A stretch of DNA of 64,000 nucleotides, taken from positions 5,374,001-5,438,000 of the forward strand of contig NC_090946.1 in the NCBI RefSeq assembly GCF_040807025.1, in the 5' to 3' direction. This stretch comes from Struthio camelus. Lineage: Eukaryota > Chordata > Aves > Struthioniformes > Struthionidae. A program made the translations under genes and the position numbers. Below the pieces are notes generated by a model. That model was given only the letters and a program-made list of their open reading frames with translations, did not search any database and had not been told where the DNA came from. Shown here piece after piece: positions 38,970 to 48,400 of the stretch (positions are counted from its first letter, which is position 1; each line of letters starts with the position of its first letter).

Positions 38970-40186
38970 GGCGGCACTGAGGTGAGCATGGCCCTTGGCT
39001 CCCCAGGGCGTTTGCAGGAGGGCTGGGTGGATGGAGGTGCTGCCAGTGCTGCCTGCAGGTGTGCACCCTGCAGCCCACAAGACTCTGCAGCAGCTGTGCT
39101 CTTCCCCAGCAGCACTGAGGCAGGAAGGAGGTGGTTTCCCTGCTGTGCGCCAGCCCCAGTAGGGAAGCAGCAGTGGCAGCCCAAGTGCCGGTGTGGGACA
39201 GCGTGTGGTGAGGCTGCTGCGCTCCTGCCCCAGCACAAGTGTCTGCTGGGGCTGCTAAAGAGCCTGCATCTCACCAGCTGCATTTCAGACAATGATTTCT
39301 CAAGTCAGCCCAGTCTTGATCCTCATGCACTACTGAACCCTCCTCTCCTGCCTCAGCCCTTTCCCAAAGTGCAGCGGCACAGGAGCAGCCGTGTTGGCAA
39401 AGCTCATCCTCGCTTCCTCCTCCTCTACAGGCCCTTTTCCACTGGAGCTCAGTCCACCTTAGCCAGGCTGCCCTCTTGAGATGTCACCTTGTCTCCTGAG
39501 TCTCGGGACAAACCGTTCCTGTGCTCACAAGAAGCTGGCCTTCATTCCCTGCTGGCTGCCCTGCCCTCCAGCAGGCAGATGCTGGGGACCTTAGATGGGA
39601 TGATCACAAAGCCATAACCCTTCCAGTGACACCGCCCACGCAGAGCAGTGTTAACCCAGGGGCTATCCCCAGTCCTTCTTCAGCAGTCCCCTTCACCTGC
39701 AAGGTCAAGGACACTGCCACCACTCTCCCATGCCCCTCAACTTTGTCCCCAGAGCTCCTGGATTTCTCCCGATTTCCTCCAGGTCATCCTTGGCAGGGTC
39801 AACAAAGTCATAACATTATCTCTGTGAGAAATGCAGCTGGCTGAGCAGAAGCAGCTGGCAAGATGCTGGCTGTTTAGCAGCCCCAGCAGACACGTGTGCT
39901 GGGGCAGGAGCACAGAGGTGGCTCCACATGCTGCCACACACCGGTAACAGGGCTGCCACAGATGCTTCTGGGGGCTGGTGTGCAGGGGGGTGGTAGCCAC
40001 CTTCCTCTCGGTTCAGAGCCGTATGGGGCGAGCACAGCTGCCGCGGGGAGCCGTGGGCTCCAGGCTGCACACCTACAGGCAGCAAAGGCAGCGCCTTCAT
40101 CTACCCACAGGCCACTGCAAGAGACCAAGGCCCTCCTGCCAATGCCCTGGGGAGCCCGGGGCCAGGCTCGCTTCAGTGTTGCCAAG
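38970..40186. repeat. Inverted repeat, arms about 320-355 bp with 540 bp spacer
   Basis: The reverse complement of 38,970-39,287 aligns through its length with 39,831-40,186: both contain 'tttagcagccccagcagacac', 'gtgctggggcaggagc', 'gggctgcca', 'ggctgg', 'cgagcac/agagcacagctgc' and 'gccctggggagcc' in the same order. The right arm corresponds to the 5' flank of the intact SRCR genes (about 44,630-44,940 and 54,360-54,690); the left arm is an extra flipped copy found only here. Confidence 0.8.
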
Positions 40187-40239
40187 CGCTTTCTAGCCCA
40201 GAGGCAGCGCCAGCCAGCCTCCACGTGAAGGGCCACAGA

Positions 40240-41940
40240 TGAGGGGCCCCAGCAGAGCCAGAGAGGCCTGGGGGCTGCTTATGTCTCCTGGCACTGCCCA
40301 ACCATGGGGCAGCCCAGCTGCACAGGCTGGAACAGGCACAGCAACGCAGGCCAGAAGGCCAGTGCAGAGCTAGGGCAGGACCCGGCACAACATGGGCACC
40401 ACGCAGGGGCACCACAGCCACTCCGACGATAGGGCAAAACCCCTATGGGGCTGGGCCACAGGGTTATCGCGGGGAGAGCTGGTGACCTCCAGCATCCCAC
40501 GCGCTGCACCCACGGCCTCGGGTTATCACTGCCCTTCATTTCCAGGCCCCCGCAGAGCTGCAGATACACTCTCAGAGGCAGAGGCCGTCTATGAGGAGCT
40601 CGACTACACCCTGACACCCGAGTACCAGCAGGTCCCCAGTGGCTCAGGTGTGTGCACCCTGGGCCTGACAGCCAGTGGCGCGTTGAGGCCCCCACGCAAC
40701 CAGCTCAGCAGCCCGGCAGGGAGCCTGCCCACGTGCTGGCCACAGGGAGGGAGCTGCAGCAAGGGGGGCCTCTCCTGGCCAGCGGCAGTCCTCGCTCTGC
40801 CAAGAGGACATCCTGTCCCCACTGCTGGCCAGGCCATGGGGCCACACACCCTGCCCTAACACCCCATCCTCCAGCCTCACCATCGCAGGGCTCAGGGACC
40901 AAGCTGCCCTATTACACCCAGCACAGCATGGAGGACAGCAACCCCGGGACTGCCGCAGGTACAGGGCCGGGGTGCAGGACCAGGCTGCCACGCACCCACA
41001 GGGGCAGCCCTCACACCGCAGCTGGTACCGGCACACACCTCATGCGGTGGGCAGGGCAGCACCTCCCCTTGGTCCTTTGCTGGGCCGCCTCTTGGAGTTG
41101 GGGGCCGAGTGTCAGGGCTGCTGGCTCCAGCCGAGAGCTGGCGGCCTCACAGAGCAGGCCCCAACGTGGGCATCCCCGGCACCGTGGCCGGTGGGGGCTG
41201 GTGTCACTGGAGCCCGGGCTTGGCCTCGCTTTCACTCTCTGCTGTCTGATGCAGACGTCCCTGGCCTGACCAGGCACGAACCCCCGGATGGGTACGATGA
41301 TGCAGCCACCGTGCTGGAGCCAGGAGAGGCCGCTGCTCCGGGGTCAAGTGACGGAGGTGTGTGCGAGGCTGCGGCACTGGGAGGTAAGAGGTGTCGCAGC
41401 TGGCACAGGCAGCTCTGCCGTGACAAAGGCCATACTGTCCCTTTGGCAGAGCCAGCTCCCCTGCACTTTGCCGGGGAGATGGGCAGCACGGGGGCATGGA
41501 GGAAGCCCTGGCCGGGGCCTGGCATCTGGGGCATGAAGCAGCACCTGCCAGGCACTGGCCTTGCTGTCCACAGCGGGGAGACAGCCCTCCCTCAGCCCCC
41601 TAGAGCCGCCCGCAACCGCCACAGACGCCCTGGCCTCAACACACAGTGACACGGGCTACGACGACGTTGGCATTGGTAGTCCCAGGACGTCTCTCTGAGG
41701 ACAGCAAGGCTGCCCCACAGCAGTCCCTGAGGACACGTGCGACACAGTAGGGCTCTGCCCCTGCGGAGTCACAGCCTGGCCATGGTGGGGATCACCCGCT
41801 CAATGTACAGCCTGCTGGAGTCTGATGAGGACTGCGGGCACAGTGGGGAGCCGCCTCCAGCTGCCCTCCCACGCAGCCCTTCAGCACTACCTGAGTTTCT
41901 GTACACTTCCCCTGGGACTGTCTCGCTTTGCGATTAAAAG
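40240..41940 (+). pseudogene. SRCR unit 1: orphan cytoplasmic-tail exons, ectodomain deleted
   Basis: Four exons match the last four of the intact gene with splice sites preserved: 40546-40647, 40875-40958, 41255-41383 and 41574-41698 (stop TGA 41696-41698), then ATTAAA at 41,933-41,938. Upstream, 39,831-40,236 matches the 5' flank of the intact units and then joins directly, near 40,215-40,245, to sequence equivalent to 49,985 in unit 2. About 5 kb holding the signal, all seven SRCR and the TM exons is therefore missing. The tail exons are open and phase-compatible, so they could only be expressed by splicing to a foreign upstream exon. Tail motifs AVYEELDYTL, LPYYTQ, GYDDAAT and TGYDDVGIG are intact. 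Confidence 0.85.
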
Positions 41941-41944
41941 CCCA

Positions 41945-42262
41945 CAAGTGCTTGGAGGCTCGGCTCCAGGGCCAGTGCTCTTCTGCGAGAGCCCTCAGTC
42001 AATTGCTGCTCTGCGCCTGGTCCCTGGTGTCTGTACGCAGTGGGGAAGTGCCCCCGCTTGGGCACAGCGGCTGTTGGTTGTGCTGCATCTGGGAAAAGTG
42101 TGCCCGCGTGGGAGGTGAGCTTCCCCTGGGAGAGAGAAGGATGCCCAGCAGCTGTGAAGCGACTGTGGGCAGGCGCTTGCCACCCTCGCCCCTGCCCTGG
42201 CAGAGGGCTCTGGCATGTGGGATGGAGGGAAAGTGCTGGGGTGGCGCCAGGTGCTGGCCACT
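41945..42262. repeat. 3' flank segment shared with NLRP intron 1 (truncated copy)
   Basis: From about 41,975 this matches NLRP intron 1 from 30,293 (and 51,706, 61,718). It stops at the words 'gcgccaggtgctggcca' where a CR1 begins. The remaining 600 bp of the segment, present at 30.6-31.2 kb and 62.0-62.6 kb, are missing here. Confidence 0.85.
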
Positions 42263-44045
42263 GCATCACAGAATCCCAGAACAGATGAGGTTGGCAATGA
42301 CCTCTGGTGATCATCGAGTCCAACTCCCCCTGCTCAAGCAGCGCCACCTCCAGCCCATTGCCCACGACCCTCTCCACACACTGCTGCAATATCTCCAAGC
42401 AGGGACACACACTCACACAACCTTTCCGGGAAAACTGCTCCAGGGCTCCCGCACCCCCACAGGAAACAAGTTTCTCCCCCTCTCCAGACAGAACTTCCTC
42501 CCTTTCAGTTTGTGCCCATTGCCTCGCCTCCTCTCAGTGGGCCCCTCTGACAAGAGTCTGGCCCCATCCTCTTCACACCTTCCCTTCCGATATTCATACC
42601 CACCTATAAGATCCCCCCTCACTCTTCTCTTCTCCACACTGTACAGCCCCACCTCTCTCAGCCTTTCCTCCTATGACAGATGCTCCCGTCCCTTCAGCAT
42701 CTTGCTAGCCCTTCCTTGGACTCGCTCCAGCAGCTCCACGTCTCTCTTGTATTGGGCAGCCCAGAACTGCACACAGCAGCCCACACAGGGCCTCCCCAGG
42801 CAAGAGCTGAGGGCAAGGATCACCTCCCTCGACCTCCTGCCAACACTCTGCCTAATGCAGCCCCGCACACTGTTGGCCTTCTTGGCCATCGGGCCACAGT
42901 GCTGGCTCATGGTCAGCTCGTTCTCCACCAGGCCTCCCTGCTCCTTCTCTGCACACCTGCTTCCCACCACCTCAGCCCCCAGCCTCCACTGGCTCCACTG
43001 GCTCTCCCGGGCTGCAGGCCTCTGCACTTCCCTTCACTCAACTTCAAGACGCTCCCCTCTGCCCATCGCTCCACCCTGGCCAGCTCCCGCAGAATGGCAC
43101 CTCTGTCACTCCTCCCACCTTTGGCTCATCAACAAACTTGCTGCCAGCGCCCTCTCTCCCTTCCTCCAAGTCACTGAGCAATAACTTGAACAATACTGCA
43201 CCCACTCTTCACCCCTGGGGCACACCACGAGGGGATACATGCCGATCCAACTCAACTCTGTCCCGCTCTGCACAACCCTCTGAGCTCTGCCATACAGCCA
43301 GCTTTCAAGACACCACCCTCTCTGCTCCTCTCACCCACACTTCCTCAGCTTCCCTATGAGGATGTGAGGCGAGACAGGGTCCAAGGCCTTTCGCTAGTCA
43401 AGGGACACAGCATCCACTGCTCTCTCCTCATCTACCCAGCCTGGCGTCTCATCACAGAACGCTCTCCGGTTGCTTAAGCAGGATTTCTCCCCCATTCACT
43501 CCATGCTCACTGCTCTGGATCACTTTCTTAGCTGCCAAATGCTTGGAAATGGTGTCCAGGATGAGCTGCTCCATCACCTTTCCAGGCCTCGAGGTGAGGT
43601 TGCCCGACCTGCAGTTCCCTGCACCCCGCTTCTTGCCCGGTGGGAAGACTCACTCCAGTCCGACATTTGCTTTCTTCCAGGCCTCAGGCACCTTCCGTGA
43701 TCGCTAAGCCCATCCTCCTCCAGCAGCCAAGTCTGCCTTTCGCCAGGCTTTCTCCCTGCTCTCCAGCGCCTGGGAGTCCCCAGGTAAAGACCACTCTTGC
43801 CAGTAAAGACTGCACCAAAGGCGGCACTCAGCCTCTCTGCCTTTTCTGTCTCCTTTGGCACCACCACCCTTGCCCCGTTCACCAGCAGGTCCACCGTTTC
43901 CCTACTCCTCCTTTTGTCACCCAGCTATTTTAAGAAGCCCTCCGTGTTGTCCTTCACATCCGTCGCCACATTCAACTCCCAGCGGGCCTTGGCCTTCCAA
44001 GACCCACCCCTGCCTCCTTGCACAACCTCCCTTTCTTCCTCCCAG
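42262..44045 (-). repeat. CR1 LINE, antisense, long copy (unit 2)
   Basis: Starts with the CR1 3' end in reverse complement (gcatcacagaatcccagaa, acctctggtgatcatcgagt) and continues through CR1 reverse-transcriptase sequence on the complementary strand, with many consensus words such as tcacctccctcgacctcctg, ttggccttcttggcca, caaccctctgagctctgcca, cttcctcagcttccctatga, atgagctgctccatcacctt and ttgaagaa-type blocks to the 'caggttgcctc' word. About 1.8 kb, with stops in all frames; the long plus-strand ORFs over it are antisense. Confidence 0.92.
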
Positions 44046-44276
44046 GTTGCCTCAAGCTGCCTCCACACCAGCCCTTCTTCACGTTTGGCGAGTTCTCCCA
44101 AGCAAAGCCAAGCTGGGAAACTGACGTCGTGTGGCATTGCAGTGCTGGAAGAGTGGTTCCAGTGATGAGCAGCTCCTACCACATCTGGCTTCATTTGCAA
44201 CTGGCTTTGCTTCTTGTTGGCTTACAGTACAAACAGCAGTGCAGAGCACACGTGGTGAGGGAGCTCCTTCGGCCTC
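44045..44276 (+). pseudogene. Fragment of NLRP gene: end of intron 1 plus start of NACHT exon
   Basis: Aligns with 32,080-32,295 across the intron/exon boundary: shared blocks atctggcttcattt, tttgcttcttgttgg, then the acceptor region (GGTTTAG becoming GGCTTACAG) and the first codons (YKQKYRAHV becoming YKQQCRAHV). I count about 17 mismatches in the 107 bases best aligned. The homology stops after 'gagctccttc', and sequence equivalent to 39,315 (downstream of the real NLRP) follows, so the remainder of the gene has been deleted. Confidence 0.85.
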
Positions 44277-44279
44277 TCT

Positions 44280-45300
44280 CCATCCTCATGCACTACTGAA
44301 CCCTCCTCTCCTGCCTCAGCCCTTTCCCAAAGTGCAGCGGCCCAGGAGCGGCCGTGTTGGCAAAGCTCATCCTCACTTCCTCCTCCTCTACAGGCCCTTT
44401 TCCGCTGGAGCTCAGTCCACCTTAGCCACACCACCCTCTGGAGAGGCTAACCCCAGACTGCTGCAGCAGTCCCCTTCACCCGCACGGTCAAGGGCACTGC
44501 CACCACTCTCCCATGACCCTCACCTTTGTCCCCAGAGCTCCCGGCTTGCTCTCAATTTGCTCCACCTCTCCCTCTCTCACCGCAAAGAGGTACCCATATG
44601 CAAAAGCAGAACATTATCTCTGTCAGAAATGCAGCTGGCTGAGCAGAAGCAACTGGCAAGATGCTGCCTGATGACAGGATCCCACAGACACGTGTGCTGG
44701 GGCAGGAGCGCAGCGGCTCCACCTCACGCTGCCCCACATCGGTAAGTGGGCTGCCACAGCCACTTCCAGGCGGGGGCTGGTGTGCAGTGGGGTGGGAGCC
44801 ACCTCCTTCCTGGCTCCGTGCTGCGTGGGGCGAGCACGGCTCCTGCGGGGGCTCGTGGGTTGCAGGCCGCAAGCAGCACAGGCGGTTTCTAGCCTAGAGG
44901 CAGCCCCAGGGCGTGTCCTGTGTGGAGGGCCACAGAGCCAAGGTCCCTCAGGATTTCCCCCTCACCGGTGCCAGAGGACAGACCTACAGCACAAAGGAGC
45001 CTGCAGCACATGCTGTCCCCCAGCAGAGCAGGGTCCCTGTCGAGGCAGGGCTCTTGCCGGCCTCCCGAGCACAGCAGGGCCAGACCCAGCCCCATGCGGG
45101 CACAGCCGTGGAAGGGCCCGCACGCCCTGCACAGGCACCTAGGTGGGGAGCCCTGCTCAGGGACAGCAGGCCGGGCAAGGCGCACATGATGCCAGAAGTG
45201 GTGCCGAACCGCATATATGGGCATGTACGGGGATGGGGAAGGTTATTGGAGGCTGGGGCTCCGTCAGATGGGAGATAACCCTCCTGATAACGCCTCAAAA
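44280..45300. other. 5' flank of SRCR gene, unit 2
   Basis: 44,280-44,625 matches the NLRP 3' flank at 39,315-39,828 and 44,630-44,940 matches 39,831-40,236. Unit 3 carries the same block at 54,030-55,090. No coding exon is recognised, though a cytosolic-looking ORF exists in each copy. Probably promoter-proximal regulatory sequence. Confidence 0.6.
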
Positions 45301-45359
45301 GGTGCCTGCTGCGTTGATTGGCTCCCCTGGCAGCGGGGCCTGTACCTCTGCCTATATAT
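45276..45359 (+). promoter_or_regulatory. TATA-type promoter with CCAAT and GATA sites, SRCR unit 2
   Basis: TATATAT at 45,353-45,359 lies 86 bases before the ATG. An inverted CCAAT box (GATTGG) is at 45,316-45,321, and two GATA-factor sites, AGATAA (45,276-45,281) and TGATAA (45,288-45,293), sit just upstream. All are conserved in unit 3. Transcription would start near 45,383, giving a 5' UTR of about 60 nt. The GATA sites would fit expression in haematopoietic cells (inference). Confidence 0.6.
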
Positions 45360-45444
45360 TGCCCTCCCCGCTGCAGGGGGCTCGTGGTGGCCTGGGAGGC
45401 AAGCAGGAGCTGGGGGCTGCACTGCAGGAGAGGAGGTGAGCGGG

Positions 45445-48400
45445 ATGGCCACCACCAGCCAGCTGCCCACCAGGGCACTGGGGCTGCTCCTGTGCATGCA
45501 GCTGTGCAGGGGTGAGTGCCTGCGCGTTCTCTGGGGCTGGGGTGGCCTGCCCTCATGCCCAGAGTGGGAGGCAGCCCTGGAGCTGGCAAGGGCTGCAATG
45601 GTGCTGGCGAGACCGCTATGGGGCTGGGCTGGCCCCCATGGCTCTGCTCATTGCCACACCTGGGGCCAAGGGTTAGGTCCAGAGTGGGGAGAAGAGATCA
45701 GGAGGGCAGGGGACAGCTGTGGGACACAGCAACCTGGGCCACCCCCACACGGCACATGCCAGCAGGCTCCTGTAGTGCCCAGCTGGCACTCAGTGCCCTG
45801 CTTCACAGTCTCCCTCGGGTACCCACAGGCACTGGGGAGCTGCGGCTGGTGGACGGAGGCAGCCGCTGTGAGGGCCGTGTGGAGGTGAAGCACGAGGGCC
45901 AGTGGGGCGCTGTGTGCAGCTACGACTTTGACTGGGATGTCCGCGGAGCCTCCGTGGTCTGCAGGCAGCTGGGATGCGGCACTGTAGCACGGGCCTCCCC
46001 GTACACGCCGTTTGGGGCCGGGACCGGACGGATTTGGCTGCAACCCTTCTTCTGCCGTGGTACCGAGACAGCACTCCACAACTGCCCACACTTTGGCTGG
46101 GGCCAGCACTACTGCAACCATGACACAGACATTGGGGTGACGTGCTCAGGTGTGGGATCGGGTGACTGTGCTGGGGCACAGCCCCTTGGCTGTGCGGGGC
46201 GGGAGAGGGCATCATTCTGTCAAGGGCCTCCCCTCTGGGGCCTCCCCAGGCAAAGACAGGGATGGGAGTGGGACCAGGGCGCAGCACCCTCATGGCCTGC
46301 CTGCCCACATCTCTGATGCAGATGCCGTGGAGCTGAGGCTGGTGAACGGAGGTGGTCCCTGCGAGGGCAGGCTGGAGGTGAAGCTGCGGGGCCAGTGGGG
46401 AACAGTGGCGGATGATGACTGGGACATGGCGGACGCTGAGGTGGTGTGTCAGCAGCTGGGCTGTGGCTCAGCCCAAAGTGCCCCTGGCGTGACCCGCTTT
46501 GGGGAAGGGTCTGGACAAATTCATCTTGCACTGCCTGACTGTCGTGGGAATGAGTCTGTCCTCTGGGACTGCACAATCCCGGGATGGGGGCCGTACAATG
46601 GCCCCCATGACTGGGATGTTGGTGTGGTCTGTCAAGGTAAGAGCTGTGGGACGGCCCCATGCAGCCTTGCACCTGGGGCCGGTGTTGGCAGCAACAAGAC
46701 TCTCGGGGCAGCCCCTCCACAAGCCCCCAGTGGATCTCGAGGGACCCCCAAGAGACCCCAGGCTCTCTGCCCCGACAGGATTTGTGCGGCTGGTCGGCGG
46801 GGACGGCGCCTGCTCGGGCCGCGTGGAGGTGAGGCAGGGCCGTGCCTGGGCCACCCTCTGCGAGGGCCATGTGGACCTCAACACCGCCCACATCATCTGC
46901 AAGGAGCAGGGGTGCGGAGCAGCTCTGGCCGTCACCGGGGCGGCGCGCTTTGGGGCAGGAGCCGGGCCCATCTGGGACGGGGGCTTCGAGTGTGCAGGCA
47001 ACGAATCCCTCCTGTCCACCTGCGCCCGACGACTGCCCCACGGCCAGCGCTGCAACCACACCAGCGACGCCGGCGTCGTCTGCTCCCGTAAGAGCACGCG
47101 GTGAGGGGCAGAGGCTGCAGATGGGGGCTGCGGGGAGATGGGAAGTGGGCACAGGGTGGTCCTGGGCAGGGATGGGCGGAGAGGCTGCGGGCTGCCTTGT
47201 GGCAGCCCCCAGGGTGCCGGCAGGCAGAGGGGTCGGGGCAGGCAGAGGGCTGCCGTGCCTGCATGCCCCCACCGTCCTATGGGGACAGCGCTCGGCACCG
47301 GGGCCTGTCGCCTCCAGCGCCCTTTCTCCATCGCAGCCTACACGGGCTTCAGGCTGGCCAACGGCAGCACGGCGTGCGCAGGGCGAGTGGAGGTGGAGGC
47401 GCGGGGCACCTGGGGTGCCCTCTGCGACGCCGGCTGGGACGAGCCCGACGCCCACGTGCTCTGCCACCACCTTGGCTGTGGCTTTGCCACCTCTGTGCCC
47501 CGCGGAGGGTCTTTTGGGGCAGGCACCGGCCCCGTGTGGCGCGACACCTTTCACTGCAGCGGCAGCGAGTCCCACCTGGCAGAGTGCCCTGCCACGGCGC
47601 TGGGCATCCCCGCCTGCTCGCCAGGCCACACTGCCGCCGTCCAGTGCTCAGGTGCGTGTGGGGCGGGCAGCAGCGGCCACGAGGGCCTCCTGGCGGGCAG
47701 GGCACCGGGCACCCCAACACTGCGGGGTCCCACTCCCTGGGTTGCCACTGCCACCAGGAGCTGTGGGGCGCAGGGCGCGTCTCGGGCAGCACGGCCATTT
47801 CAGGCCAAGGGGAGGGCTGAGGCAGGTGCAGAGCAGGAGGGAGCCCGCCTAGAGGAGGGCAGTGGCGCCGGGCTGTCCCCCTCCGTGCCGGGGGCTCCGC
47901 GGCCCCCCCGGTGCTGCCATCTGCCCCGGTGCTGCTGCAGCCACGCCAGGGAGGGATGTGGCGGGCGCTCTCTGCTCTGCCCCACCGCCCCGGCCCCGCT
48001 GGCAGCCCTCGGAGGGCTCGCCGGCCATCGACGCCGCCTCTGGGCTGGCGGGGCCGGGGGCGGGCGGGGCCCTGCGGGCAGGCCCAGCCCCCAGCGCTCC
48101 CCGCAGCCCCCTCAGGACATGTGCCCTCTCGGAGGGACCAGGTGGCGCTGAACCCCTGCGGCTGGTGGACGGGGAGAGCCGCTGCGACGGGCGCCTGGAG
48201 ATGGCCCTGGGCGACGCCTGGGGCCCGGTGCTGGCCGAGCGGTGGGACGCGAGCGGCGCCACCGTGGTGTGCCGGCAGCTGCGGTGCGGCGCGGCGGAGC
48301 AGGCCTACGCCGCCCCGCTGCTGGGACCAGCGTCGAGCCGCGTGGGGCTGAGCGGGCTCCGGTGCGCAGGCACGGAGGCTCGCCTGGCCCACTGCAACGC

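Noticed and set aside
41928-43184. Plus-strand ORF of 418 codons (and 482 codons at 51,659-53,107)
   Set aside because: It covers a 3' UTR end and the antisense strand of a CR1 element; the translation is not a known protein.
48107-48141. Alternative acceptors (CCGCAG, CCCTCAG) for the SRCR5 exon
   Set aside because: Both have better pyrimidine tracts, but they put the exon out of phase with the phase 1 donor of SRCR4.
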